Origin: Mytilinidion resinicola
Lineage: Eukaryota; Ascomycota; Dothideomycetes; Mytilinidiales; Mytilinidiaceae
Reading direction: 5' to 3'
Assembly: GCF_010093595.1 (NCBI RefSeq)
Contig: NW_022985444.1
Coordinates: 1,797,539 to 1,861,538, forward strand
Length of the DNA stretch: 64,000 nt
Part shown: one piece after another, positions 33,497 through 45,298 of the stretch
Layout: every line of letters starts with the position of its first letter
How positions within the stretch are numbered: position 1 is the stretch's first letter
Translations under genes and position numbers: made by a program
Notes under the pieces: model-generated
Told to the model about the DNA's origin: nothing
Databases searched by the model: none
What the model saw: only the letters and a program-made list of their open reading frames with translations

Positions 33497-34543
33497 CTAC
33501 GTTTCCCATAAGCCCTTCCAAGCCCCCTCAACCCCTTCGAATAACTCGCTCTTTCCCACAGTCTCCCAATCCTCTTCAAGAATGGCATTCAGTGCCTTCA
33601 CTCCAATCACAACCAGTTCCCTAGTTTCCTCTTCATCGGCCCATTCAACCCTCGTCGGCCAAAACGCAACATGCACCCCCCAATGCACCGCCATTCTCTT
33701 CAAAAACTCCCTATCTAGCTTATTCCCTCGCGCCTCTGCATACGCTCCCAAAAACGCCTCACGCAATCCCCTCCCTCCCCTAAACCGATCCAGCAAAAAT
33801 GCCTCCGCCGCAAACTGCCCCACATCCGTTGCCCCACACCCCCGCCTCGCCATCTCCCAATCCGCAACCATCAACCCCTCATCATTCCCCACAAGCACAT
33901 TTCCCGGCCAGAAATCCCCATGACAAATCACCTCATCATCGCTGGCGAGCAGCGCCCCAAACTCCTCATCAACCCTCTCCGCCAACGCCACATCGAAGCC
34001 GAACTTCGCAAGCGCAGTGTGCAGATTGCGGTACGAGTGCCTGTAAATAAACTTCGCCGTGCGATTATCCCCGATATCTGTCTTGACCGTCGCGGCATGC
34101 AACGTCGCAAGCCAGGTCCCAATATCGCGGCCCATAACCCGCACATCGAGTGCCCGATCACTGTACGCATCTTTCAGGTGCCGCGGGCCGCCGTCGGCGA
34201 TCCAGAGCATATGGTCGTCCGCGACGTACTCGATGAGGGGGACGGGCTGCACGGCTGTGGGGGCGCCGGCGGCGAGGAGGAGGGGCGGGAGGTCGCGGAG
34301 GGCGCGGGCCTCGAAGTCCATGCGGTCGACGGGGAAGGCCATGGAGGGGTTGGAGGCGATGAAGGGCTCGGCGTGCTTGAGGATGAGGGTGCTGCCGGAA
34401 TGCATTGTGAGGCGCCAGACGTAGTTGGCCGTGCCGCCGGTGAGGAGGGTGATGGATTTGTAGAGGTCGGTTGGGATGCCGGTGGCGGTGAGGACGGTGA
34501 TGTAGGATTCTAGCTCTGCTGTTGTTGTGATTTGGGGGGCCAT
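33497..34543 (-). CDS. APH-fold phosphotransferase (aminoglycoside phosphotransferase/choline-kinase-like)
   Basis: A single exon, 348 aa, from ATG 34543. N-lobe: LLTGGTANYVWRLTM (nucleotide-binding loop) and TLILKHAEPFIA (ATP-binding Lys). Catalytic loop: VICHGDFWPGNVLVG (HGDxxxxN). Metal site: LMVADWEMARRG. This is the pattern of PF01636 kinases, which include methylthioribose kinase, choline kinase and many uncharacterised fungal enzymes. The substrate cannot be assigned, and drug resistance should not be inferred from the name. A TATA-like TCTATAAAAAC on the minus strand lies about 185 bases upstream (near 34728). There are no introns and no frame problems. Confidence 0.85.
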   Translation of the reverse strand: MAPQITTTAELESYITVLTATGIPTDLYKSITLLTGGTANYVWRLTMHSGSTLILKHAEPFIASNPSMAFPVDRMDFEARALRDLPPLLLAAGAPTAVQPVPLIEYVADDHMLWIADGGPRHLKDAYSDRALDVRVMGRDIGTWLATLHAATVKTDIGDNRTAKFIYRHSYRNLHTALAKFGFDVALAERVDEEFGALLASDDEVICHGDFWPGNVLVGNDEGLMVADWEMARRGCGATDVGQFAAEAFLLDRFRGGRGLREAFLGAYAEARGNKLDREFLKRMAVHWGVHVAFWPTRVEWADEEETRELVVIGVKALNAILEEDWETVGKSELFEGVEGAWKGLWET

Positions 34544-34731
34544 TTTGGTGGGTTGGGTGACGTATGGAAGGGATATGGAGATTGTTGATGGGGTGGGCGA
34601 GGTACGGGAGGGATGGGGAGGCTGATGGGATGGATGAGAAGGATTGAGGTTCCTCAGGGATGGAGCACAGTGAGATTTTGAGAGAAGTGTTGATACGAAT
34701 ACTAAAGAGATCGGATGTGTTGAGTTTTTAT

Positions 34732-34747
34732 AGAGAGAGAGAGAGAG
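34732..34747. repeat. (GA)8 microsatellite
   Basis: Uninterrupted AG dinucleotide run in the APH gene's promoter region. Confidence 0.85.
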
Positions 34748-36222
34748 CTTAGCTAATGTTATAGATTACAGTCGCCTTTCCTAGGCAAGGGTCATGTACC
34801 ATTCCTGATGCGGGTTTCAGCTTGCGGGGATACCAAAGAGTCATCGCTATGACAGAATGTCTTGCAGCTTTTAAAGGATGTTTTAAACCCTTTCTGGGGG
34901 AAAAGTGTACATATACGAATGTGGCTGCGCTTTGTGGAGCGCAATCTCGGGAGTGACTCACCACATCAAACCCCGTGGTGGGAGTGCGGTATTTCTACCG
35001 AAAGGCGGGAAAGAGGGGAATAAAAACCACAAGGAAAAAGGCCTTACCCCGATCGAGCAGTGCAGCAGATGTACGGTTGGCTTTGAGATGAAAGGAAAGG
35101 TCGGGAGTCGAGGGGTGAGGTTGGTATGATGATGACTAAGCATCGTTAAAAAGACTCACGTGATACTTTTAGCAAATCTGGGAAATAAAGCATCGCATCT
35201 GAAGCATTGAAAAGTCCAGAAGAATGGAAGAGTTGTAGGAGGAACTTAGACGGTAGAATCATTGTTGGGGCGCCGCAGGATCAGTACCACAGTCAAAGCC
35301 ATCGAATAAGACCACCCTTTCCCAGCAATCCCAGCCTCGTCAACCAGAAAATGGCCTTCCCTATCCCAGCAAAGGTAATCACTCAATTTCACCAGGCGGA
35401 AACGGAAAAGTACTCCGATGGTCGATCTTTGGGGGCGCCTCGTACTCGCACGCGGAGGTGTCCAGACAGCTTTGGGGACGATTGTGAGCTGTGACTACCG
35501 TAGTTTTGCTCGTAGTGAACAGTGTCGTTGGTAACAAGCCGCCTGTAGATCAGTGTCAGTTTCAGAAGTATTCACGTTATCCGGGCAGATGGCCGTCCGA
35601 AAATCAAGGCCAATGTGAAATGTGATAGGTTCAACCGCCTGGAATACGCACGTACCTGGACTTGAAGCCTTCTTGTCCGCCTTGCACACATCTCCTCCCG
35701 CTTCCTAGTTCTGTATCGGCTACTGCGCCACCAGAAATGGATTACCATTGCGAAAAAGTGGCGAGCGAAGGATGGAGTGCAGGTTTGTAGGAGCGATTGC
35801 GATTGTCGGAGGTGATGCTTAACTGGGGGCTGATTTCGGAGGAGGCAAGGCCGACAAAATCGACCCACGCGCGTGGGAGCTTGAGTGATAGCAGCTTGGA
35901 TGGAAGAGGTGAGGATGGCTAAGCGATGAAGATTGGAAGTGAGGGATTTCGATATGCAAGGACGGAGTAAGGATCAGACGGGCGGCTGCTAGAGAAGGAG
36001 CAACACACCACGGCTACTTGAAGTCCTCATGGCAGGAGCAAATCGCGCAGTAGTGAGATTCCTGGTAAAAACTTTCAACTCGACTTTTACATTGAACCCC
36101 GATAAATGCTGAGAGAGTAATATGGTACATAGTTTACAAAAATTCTGCGACTAGATATTTTCTGTGGCGTGCCCAGAAGGGCCTTGGAATGTATCTGAAA
36201 GCGTAAGCATGGGATCTCATCG
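34748..36222. other. Intergenic, no convincing gene
   Basis: Several short open frames on both strands show no domain or splice support. An ATG at 35351 opens 47 codons (MAFPIPAKVITQFHQ) that look no better than chance. Confidence 0.45.
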
Positions 36223-36254
36223 TCTAGAAAAGAAAATTAATGATGTGAACATAC

Positions 36255-37762
36255 AATCCATTGATACGAACGCCCGATCTACTTCTCCAAGACCTAGGGA
36301 CTCCATGTCAGCTTCGTGGGGGTTCAAAATCTGGTAATAGCTGACCTTCACAACAGTACTGCAAGGTTTCCGCAACATCATGGGCTCTCCTTAGCGGAGT
36401 CTGCTCATCAAGCACAACATCCATCTCAACCCATACTCCATCGCCGGCGTGGTAAGTCTTGACTGCTTTGTAGCCATCGACGACAGGAGCGAAGCGCCAA
36501 GCCAAGAACATCATTTTGCGAGCAATCCTCTCAGGCGCAGAAACTCCGGTGAGGCGCAAGACGTTTTCGAAGCATGTTTTGCCCTAGTCAAAGATGATGA
36601 AAAGAGATAATAGCGCAGCTCCAACGTGATCGAGCCACCAAACATCGAGCTGATAGCCAATGACCGGAAAAAGAAGACAGAGCGTGTTGAAAAACACGTC
36701 AGTTTTGCAATCTAGTAACCTAATTAGCATCGAGCTAAGCTAAGAGTAGGTTCGGGAACTCTACCTTGCGCGAGTGCCTGAACTTGGGTAGTCTTGATCT
36801 GGATACAGCCGAACCAAATGATGCCTTTGACAACGATAGTACTGACCATAGCACTAATAGCAACTGGCGGCAACTGAGTCACTTTGTGCTTCCCTGAAGG
36901 GAGCAACTGCTCAAAAGACTCTTCTAAAATTTGCAAAAAGGATATTACCATAATCTTTGAAGCAAATTGTTAGCACGTTTTATGTCTCGGAAGTCGGGAA
37001 AGGCACTCACGATTGAGAAGACTAAGATGCCTATTGGTTCTAATCGACGGCGATCGACCTGAATGCCCCTTGAATCAGTACACTGTTACTTACTAGAGAA
37101 CAAGCAACGCACGGGAAATTTGGGTTTCAAGCTTTCAACTTCCACGCCACCAACTTATTCGTGCTCCATATTATCAGTGTACACAGCAGGTCTAGAGCAG
37201 AGTCGACCAAAGATGCAATGAGTGAAAGGGACGAAGAGTAGCCAGCCGCAATACACTTGGCAGCTAGAAGAAGAATGTTAGCGACAACGTTGATCTAAAA
37301 GAGTGGGTGGATGTCACGTGGGTTTGCCCGGTTGAGGTCTGTCTTACATTGATGGCCAATCTCGCAGACCGGGCTTCCTTCCGCCTCTTCTCGCGTGCTT
37401 CATCGGGCAAGAAACATTCCACATTCACCCCGCTGCCCTGAAGCGGCCCTCCGGCTTCCGCAACGCCGTCGTGATCTAGATCACGTGGGTTCATGCTGTC
37501 AACGACATCGTCCGCTAATGTCATGACGAGAGTGTCGACTTCCATCCAGTCATCCAGTCGCTCGTTTTGGTCTTCGTAAAAATGGCGCACTTTCTTGTTC
37601 TTGATATCTTTCAGCTACGATCATGTCAACGGGAGTCACGGATTTTTAAAATTGGAGGGATCCGACCTCTTCTTCACTCTTTCGATAACTTTCTAGTTCC
37701 TCGCGATTGATCCCATCAATAAGCTTCCGTTTAAATTCCGTGGCTCTTTGCCTGTCAATCAT
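36255..37762 (-). pseudogene. Broken cation diffusion facilitator (CDF) metal transporter
   Basis: Seven exons on the minus strand: 37762-37667, 37614-37348, 37294-37113, 37058-37011, 36954-36765, 36711-36346 and 36293-36255, with 52-56-nt GT-AG introns. The product matches fungal CDF transporters: DIKNKKVRHFYEDQNERLDDW, SSSLSLIASLVDSALDLL (the metal-site Asp pair), RRRLEPIGILVFSI, IKTTQVQALAQDCKTDVFFN, WWLDHVGAALLSL, YHAGDGVWVEMDVVLDE, AHDVAETLQYC. Members export Zn or Mn from the cytosol. Disruptions: one A missing in an A-run of exon 3 (plus 37133-37135) shifts the frame; TAG at 36584-36586 replaces the Trp expected after IIFD. The coding-like 5' sequence continues upstream of 37762 with no ATG, and the 3' end after 36255 is diverged. 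TGG-to-TAG fits a CpA-to-TpA (RIP-type) change, but one site proves nothing. Confidence 0.8.
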
Positions 37763-39379
37763 GGCTACGATGGCATCCCGAAAGCGTAGGCGCGAAGATC
37801 TTTTTCGACCATTTTCCACGTCGTCTCGGTCATACTTATCAGTATCTCTATACGGAGGGGCTGAAGTGAGCTCTCCGTGGCGCGATGCTACCTTTGTGAC
37901 GGAGCTTGTGGATGTTTGGTGGTCGGAGTTCAGGGCAGAATATACAAGCCGACAAGGTTGAGAGAAAGAGGAGGTGGAGATGCAGAAAGACTGGCACGTG
38001 ACTGGTGGCCCAAATCATAAGCTTCCTGACGCGTTGATCTGATTCGGCTTCTATGCTGTAACTAGAATAGCATACGAATAGTTCTTGGCAATTCTTGCTG
38101 CTTCAATGGAAAGTTGGTAGCGGGAATAACGGACATAAGCCGATCTATGACGCAAAGGATCACGACGCGTGAAATCACGACGCGTGTTTGTAAATAAACC
38201 CGTTCTCTCCTGCACTTCTTCGAGCATCATGTGTGCATCGTCAAAGCTGTTGTCTAGAAGAACAAGGTGCCGGGAAATCGTCTTCAATTCGCATTGTTTT
38301 CGCTGTTGGCAGATTTCGTCCGCTCCACTTTGTCACCTTCAGCTCGTGGCTGCCACCCCCGTGCTGCGATACTGCCGGCTGAGCCGTCAAGCCTCATCGA
38401 AAGACAGTGTGATCTGGACCCTGACGTGAGAAGTGGTCGGCGAGGTGCACAACGTCAAAAACGTGATGTTGAGCGTGAGGTTTCGCCCCCTTTTCGTGAG
38501 GGTCTTCGGGCAGAGATCAGACCTGCAGCTCGACCGGCGGCCGGGTCCCGCTATCTCAACACGCAACGGTAACTCATCAACGCCATTCCTCGCCATCTCA
38601 TCCATCTCGTCCATGTGCCCTGAAAGGCTTAACACAAAGCTTGATATTGTGACTTCGCCTTTCCTCCTTGCGTCAAGATCCAGCTACTCAATCTCGCACC
38701 ACCACAGCGCAGGCCGTAAACTCCATGGACTCTCCCACCATCGGGTCTTTTCCAGACCACAGCATTCGCTACCAAACCATCAGCACCCCCGAATTAACCA
38801 GACCTGCAGCGTTAGGCGGTGCTGTGGTACTCAACATGATGCAGATATCCTTTCGGCTTCGGATATAAGATCGTGAGTTACCACGGAGAAGAAAGGCAGA
38901 TGTCAGATTGGTCCCGAGGATCTCCATCGGAAGCACAGATACCTGTGCGGCGGTCTCAATTTCCAATGCATGCTGTACCTCGTCCCAAGGAGATTGACTC
39001 TCTGCAGCCAGCATGCGTGTTTCAATCCGTCGCCCAATAGCCGGAAGGCTTTGTGCTCCTTTGTGACATGGGGGCTGCCTGTAACGGATCCCCATCGCAT
39101 ATCCTCCGCCGCAGTTCCTTCCGGTTCCTGGATGTGGCTTTGCTCGCCCTCGCCGCGATATTTTCTATGGAACTGGCCTTGCTGCTAACCACGCCTAACC
39201 TGCTATTGTCGGTGGATCATTCAGCTCTACCAGTTCACGACCCAGAAGATGCGGTCAACGGCGTCATAAATCGCCGATGGCGCGGACTGCGGGAGTGGAA
39301 GTATGAGATATAAATCTCCTGGTGGTCTTGTAGTTTTCTCTATCTCACATCGTGGTTCTTCTTGTTCCCTTTTTTCCGT
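37763..39379. other. Intergenic with coding-like scraps
   Basis: The first about 170 bases continue the CDF frame (minus strand, GELTSAPPYRDTDKYD). At 39127-39313 (plus) a hydrophobic stretch RFLDVALLALAAIFSM then VHDPEDAVNGVINRRWRG looks like the end of a lost membrane-protein gene. Nothing upstream joins to it cleanly. No gene is called. Confidence 0.4.
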
Positions 39380-41258
39380 ATGCCAGCTTCAATCATGTCT
39401 TTGATTCTTTTTTTCTTTGCTTTCTTCGGTAGCTGTCTAGCTAAAACTGTCACTTATAATTTCGATATTTCTTGGGTCAATGCTGCCCCAGATGGCTTCT
39501 CCCGTCCTGTCATCGCCATGAACAAACAATGGCCTCTCCCAACAATCGAAGCTGACTTAGGCGACACCGTTATTGTGAAAGCTAGGAACCTCCTCGGCAA
39601 CGAGACCACATCCATCCACTTCCACGGCATGAATCAGCTTGGCACCAATCCCTCTGACGGCCCGGTTGGTGTTTCGCAGTGCTCAATCCCGCCTGGCGGC
39701 GAGTACACTTATCAATTCACGGCAAATCCGGCGGGAACGGCCTGGTATCATAGCCACGACAAGGGACAATACCCAGATGGCTTACGTGGCCAGATGATCG
39801 TGCACGACCCGGCGTGGGAAAAAAGCCTTGGAGTTGACGAGCAGATTCATCTCAGCGTCTCTGATTGGTATCATGAACAGATGCCGGTGCTGCTGCACAA
39901 GTATTTGAGCCCCGAAAATCCAACCGGTGCCCTCCCGATTCCCGACTCTATGCTAGTCAACGACTCTTCCACACCTCCGGATATCACGTTCGAGCCTAGT
40001 AAAAAGTACCTACTTAGGATTGTTAATATGGGCGCCCTCTCCTGCTCGTCTATACAGTTCCGTGAGTTATCCGTTATCCTGCAGTACGATGACAACGCTG
40101 ACATCGCGCAGAGAACCATGATATGACGGTTGTTGGCATTGACGGTGTTCATGGTAAGTTCAATTACGTCTTGTTACTTACAATGGCCCTATTAATCTAA
40201 CCCGATAATTTAGTCGTACCAAAGACAACATCAGCCATTACTATTTGTGCAGGACAACGCTACGACATCGTGATTCAAGGTCAGACGAGCCCCAAGAACA
40301 GTGTAGGATACTTGGTCAAGATGGCGACTGATATGTTCGACTCGGTTCCATCTGGCTTCAAAACCGATTATACCGGAAAATGTCTCTACAAGTCGGGAGG
40401 AATCATCTTACCGATGCTTGGCTCCGTCATCTCTAATCCGTCACTATCCCCGTCTACTACTCTCGATGACTTTACCCTCCAGCCGCTCGATGGCCAGAAG
40501 CTGCTAGGAGCACCCGACCAACAAATCAAGTGGTACATCAATCAGACGAACTATCCGGGAATCGGGTCACGGTATGTAACTTCCGTTCTCTCTACTCTTT
40601 ACCCAGCCTAACACCATCCAGTATCTCTCTTGCTCAACAACCCTGGGTCGAGCCTGATGTGCCCTCCCTCTACACAGCCCTCACAGCTGGCCTATCTGCC
40701 AACAACCCCGCTATCTACGGCCTCGGCGCCGCCGCCTCTGTCCTCGCCGCCAACAGCATCGTTCAGATCGTGCTCACGAACCCAGAAGAGCACCCTCATC
40801 CTATGCACATGCATGGCCACGAGTACCAAGTCGTCGCGCGTGGCACCGGTGTCTGGGACGGCAACACCAATAATTTTCCCGCCGTGCCGATGAAGCGCGA
40901 CGTCGCCGTTGTGCCGGCGAAGGGGTACTTCGTGCTACGATTCAGAGCAGACAACCCGGGCGTGTGGTTTTTCCACTGCCACATCGACTGGCATCTTGCG
41001 GCTGGCATGGCGGCCACGCTAGTAGAGGCACCAGCGCAGTTGCAGAAGAGCCAGGCTATACCGGCTGCTGGGCAGTGGTTATGCTGGAGTAATGGGAAGC
41101 AGGCGAGTGGAAACTGTGCTGGCGCGACGACGGGGAACTTGGCCAGTGCAGACACTACAGCGAGTTGCCCGACTATTTTCAATACGGATACGGATGGGTA
41201 TGGGGCGTTGGTTATCAAACAGGGGAAGGAGAGGCGTGATGGGCGTTGGTCTGCGTAG
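39380..41258 (+). CDS. Secreted multicopper oxidase (Fet3/Abr1-like laccase or ferroxidase)
   Basis: Four exons: 39380-40061, 40112-40153, 40214-40571 and 40622-41258; 572 aa, phases consistent. The first ATG is 39380, with another at 39395; both give a signal peptide (MSLILFFFAFFGSCLA, then KTVTYNFDI). All four copper-ligand signatures are present: HFHGMNQ, WYHSHDKGQYPDG, HPHPMHMHGHE and HCHIDWHLAAGM. The nearest pattern is the Fet3 group (DGPVGVSQC, YPDGLRGQM), which includes yeast ferroxidase Fet3 and the A. fumigatus pigment oxidase Abr1. Unlike Fet3 there is no C-terminal membrane anchor and no FTR1 permease next door, so a soluble laccase/pigment-type or extracellular role is more likely than iron uptake. 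The residue after HLAAG is Met at the type-1 copper axial position, where Fet3 has Leu. Confidence 0.88.
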
Positions 41259-41825
41259 AGGGAGGGCGTTGGGAATCGTCTTCGTAGAGGGTAGGTGGTA
41301 GAAGGTAGGAGTTATGTGCGACGTTTACGTATTTCGGTCAACTTTACGTTTATTTCCCTCTTACGCTTTGTTTCGTTTCCGGTTACTAGAGCTGGATAGA
41401 GCTACCATTGTTGAGTGGGAATGTCACTTCTCTGATCTGTGTCTGTATAGTTAGCGCTTGGTTCACGCGTGACTAAGCCTAAATCGAAACCTCTTCGTTT
41501 CGCCGGAAGAGTTAACTATGAAAAGTAACCTATTCAAGCCATGTTCCCAATTTTAACCAATCACGGCCACGCCATCTTGCGACTTCACCGGTTGCTGCAG
41601 GGCCTGCTGGAAGTCCGCCAAAGTCATTCTAGTCAGACTCGCTTGAGTCAACGCTATCCCAACTACGGCAGGTGGTGCAATGTGGTATAATCCTCTCAAA
41701 CCACCGCTATTCCGCCGCGTTATCACGACATCGCCTCTTCGTTTTCACAGCCTCCTCTACTTCAACGAGCGCTCCCCGGCATGCTGGAACCGTAGTGTTG
41801 CAAGATCACTACCTACGACGCGAGC
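41259..41825. other. Intergenic
   Basis: 3' end of the oxidase and promoter of the permease; no gene seen. Confidence 0.5.
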
Positions 41826-43679
41826 ATGGCCAATCTAGACAACCATGGCATCGAACTCGCACCAAGCAGGGGTGCGGGATACGACAATGACGATTTCGAG
41901 AAACAGCATATCGTTGAGGACCAAGAGGAAAAGAATCTCTCGCGATCTTTGAAGCAGAGGCATATTCAGATGATAGCGTTAGCTGGCGCAATTGTAAGTT
42001 CTTTTCATTCTTCCACTATATACTTCATCACGTGCGAAATACTTTCCTATCAATTCCCCAGGTTCAGCATTTATTTATATTCCCTCTTAACCCATCTCCA
42101 GGGCACAGGTCTCTTCCTCTCCCTCGGCAGCGCTCTCCAAACTGGTGGACCCCTCGGCGCCCTCCTCGGCTACGCTCTAATTGGGGCGGTCGTCTGCTCC
42201 GTGCAATTCGCCCTCGGCGAGACCTCCGCCCTCTTTCCCGTCACCGGTTCCTTTGTACGACACGCCGAGTTCCTCTTTGACCCTGCGCTCGGGTTCGCCG
42301 TGGGCTGGAATGTCGTGTATGGCGCCTACCTCTCCGTGCCCGCCGAGATTTCCGCCGCATTGGTGCTTATCCAATTCTGGACGGAGAAGTACGCCGCGCT
42401 GTGGATCACGATATTCATCGTGCTGACGTTTCTGGTGGGGATTATCTTCATTGGAGTGTATGGCGAGATCGAGTTCTGGCTTGCCATCCTCAAGATCATG
42501 CTCATTGTAGGCATTATCCTTATGGGACTGATCATTGACCTCGGCGGGGTTCCCGGCCAAGGAAGAATCGGATTCCGGTACTGGAACCATCCAGGGCCAT
42601 TTTCGCAATATCTCGAAATACCTGGCGCGTGGGGCCGCTTCCTTGGATTCTGGGCTGTGATGAACAACGCCGTCTACTCGTTCTCCGGTATCGAGAGCTT
42701 GTCTGTCGCAGCGGCCGAGACGCAGAACCCGCGACAAAACATTCCCAGGGCGTGCAAGAGAGTCTTCGCACGGGTTACGCTCTTCTACATCCTCGCGGTC
42801 CTGATCGTGGGCATGATCGTCTCGAGCACCGACGACGATCTGAACAACTACTCCGGAAACGCCTCGCAGAGTCCCTTCGTATTGGCCGCGACCCGCGCAG
42901 GGATCAAGGCCGTTCCGTCTATTATCAACGCTGTCGTACTTACCTCTGCGTGGTCGGCTGGGAATCAGAGCATGCTTGCCGGTACCCGGATCTTGTACGG
43001 ACTGGCACTGAAGGGCCAGGCACCGCGCTTCTTGTTGCTTACCACGCGTTGGGGTATTCCGTGGGTTTGTGTGATCGCACAGACTCTTGTTGCCTGCCTC
43101 GCGTACATGAGTCTGTCAAATAATGCGCTGACGGTCTTTTACTGGTTCTTAGACCTCACAGCGTCGGCGGTATTGATCAGCTGGAGCGCGATTGCCTGGA
43201 ATCATATTCGGTTGCATCAGGCGTTGAAGAGGCAGGGGATAGTGAGGGAGGAGCTGCCATGGCATCATTGGTGGACTCGTAAGACGCCTTTGATCGTTTT
43301 ATGGACAACTTGCTAACGATAAGTCCAGCTTACACGTCTTGGTTCGCGCTTGTTTCTTGCATCATTTTCCTCCTTACCGGAGGTTTCACGGTCTTCATCA
43401 AGGGCAACTGGGATAAAGCTACCTTCATCTCAGCTTACTTGTACGTATTCCCTCAACTTGTAATCGTGACCAAAGAGTCGGAACTGACAATCATGTCCGC
43501 ACAGGGACATACCGCTCGTACTAACCGCATACTTCGGATGGAAGTTTCTCAAGAAGACCAGAATCTTGTCGCTAGATGACGTGCCTTTACGAGCGGCACT
43601 CGACGAGATTGTGAGCAAGCCTGAGGAAGAAGTTCCCAAGGCCAGAGGCTGGAGGAGGTTGAATATTCTTTGGGGCTGA
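41826..43679 (+). CDS. Fungal amino-acid permease (APC superfamily, YAT/AAT type)
   Basis: Four exons: 41826-41993, 42102-43278, 43329-43440 and 43505-43679; 543 aa. A hydrophilic N-terminus (MANLDNHGIELAPSR) leads to SLKQRHIQMIALAGAIGTGLFLSLGSAL, the diagnostic first-helix motif of fungal amino-acid permeases. About 12 hydrophobic segments follow, with GETSALFPVTGSFVRHAEF and IESLSVAAAETQNPRQNIPRA. It is a plasma-membrane proton symporter for amino acids; specificity cannot be read from the sequence. The last exon gives a short cytosolic tail (DEIVSKPEEEVPKARGW). Intron 1 (108 nt) interrupts the conserved helix exactly before GTG. The upstream oxidase is co-oriented, 570 bases away; nothing shows a functional link. 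Confidence 0.9.
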
Positions 43680-44154
43680 GTGGAAGCGCACGTGACTTGT
43701 CCGCGATTGGTTATTTGTGCTTGCCTTTTGCGCATCGTTGTAGCTGCTTGAGACTTCTGTAGAGATAAAGAGAGCTTAGAAGAAGGCATAGGAAATGATC
43801 GTAATCTATACAACCAAGTCAAATATTAATCTTTCTGCTTGCTTGACGTCAGGTGTTTGGCACGTGACCAACACCACAACAACGAGCGTATCGGCCTCAT
43901 CGTGCTTTGACACGCCCATCTCTCCCACCAGAAAAAGAAAACACACAATACCCAGCCTCCGCGTCACCAAACCGACGCCTCGATGGTTGATTTCAAATCC
44001 CCGCGGGGAATTGACGCTATCACCTCGATCGCGTAAAGTCTCTCCCCCATTCCGCCATCTAACCGCAACGACGATTAAAAGCACTTGAAACCCTGACCCT
44101 CTCTCCCCAAACAAAAACCCCAACCCTCAATTTATATCAGACCCAGCTCCCAAA
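43680..44154. other. Intergenic
   Basis: No gene seen; the right half is the C/A-rich 5' region of the next gene. Confidence 0.5.
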
Positions 44155-45298
44155 ATGGTCAAATCAGCAGACAAACTCGTCAACAAGTCCGTCATCGTCG
44201 TCGGCGGCACATCCGGGTTCGTACCCTTCGCTTAACCCCATCCCATCCATCCCATCTCCCATCCCTAAACCTTTTCAAATACTAAACCCCCTACCTTTCC
44301 CCTAATATATCTACTAAACTTCTATGGCAGCATCGGCTTCGGCGCCGCCGCCGCCTTCCTCGCCGCCGGCGCCCGCGTCACCGTCATCTCCTCCAACGCC
44401 GCGCGCGTCGCGGACGCCGTCAAGCGCCTCGACTCGCCGCACGCGGCTGGCGAAGTCGGCGACGTGCGCGACGAGGCTGCGTTCGTGGCGCTGCTGCAGA
44501 AGCTCGCGCCGGTGGACCATGTGGTCTTCTCGGGCGTGGACAAGATTATTAGGGGGAAGCTGGAGGAGCTGGATTTGGAGGACGCGCGGTATTTGTTTGG
44601 GGTCAAGTTTTGGGGGGCGGTGCTGGTGGGGAAAGGTGGGGTTTTTGCTCTTCTTTATTGCTCTTCATCGCTTTATTTGTCGAGTTCATCTCTGTCTCTC
44701 TCTTGTCGATGTTGCGAGGTTATATGATGTGTATCTTTTCGGCCCTGTGGCGGGGCGCTCTTTTTCGATTTTCGAAGTGGAGTGGGGAGCGGAGGGAATT
44801 TCAGCGTGTGCTAGATTGGGAGACGCGACGCTAACGGAAGGTCTGATATCTAGCCGTTAAGAAACACGACATCATCAACCGCGGCGGCTCGCTGACTCTA
44901 ACCTCCGGCACCGCCGCGCTGAAGCCTGGGAAAGGCGCTTCGACTGGCAGCGGGCTGAACGGGGGCGTCATCTCGCTCACGAAAGGCCTCGCCGGCGATC
45001 TCGCGGAGAAGGGCATCAGGGTCAATGTCGTGACCCCCGGGCTAGTGAAGACGGAGTTATGGGGGAAACTGGGAAAGAGCGAGGAGGAGCAGAAGAAGAC
45101 GTTTGAGAACACGAAACTGCCGGTGGGGTTTGTGGCGACGCCAGATGATATCGCGGAAGCGTATTTGTATCTCGCGAAGGCGGATTATTCGACGGGGGAG
45201 AATGTGATTATTGGTGAGTAGTTCTTCATTTTGTGTTTGTGGGGTTTGAAAACAGTGGCTAACTGGGAGTAGATGGAGGTGCGAGGTTGGGGATCTGA
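44155..45298 (+). CDS. Atypical short-chain dehydrogenase/reductase, 250 aa, lacking YxxxK
   Basis: Four exons: 44155-44216, 44331-44635, 44854-45213 and 45273-45298. N-terminal Rossmann motif VVGGTSGIGFGAAAAFLAAG (TGxxxGxG type), then VDHVVFSG in place of NNAG. The catalytic region reads SLTLTSGTAALKPGKG, then SGLNGGVISLTKGLA: the usual Tyr-x3-Lys is missing (Gly/Asn occupy the sites). The C-terminal NVVTPGLVKTELWG and ENVIIDGGARLGI are normal for SDRs. A fungal and bacterial SDR subgroup with this NG-type active site exists, so the gene is probably functional but with altered chemistry. Substrate unknown. Intron 2 is 218 nt, long for this locus. Confidence 0.85.

Noticed and set aside
38769..39095. 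108-codon minus-strand frame (RRIETRMLAAESQSPW...)
   Set aside because: Mildly coding-like, with a GTAACT donor at its end, but no partner exon or recognisable family.
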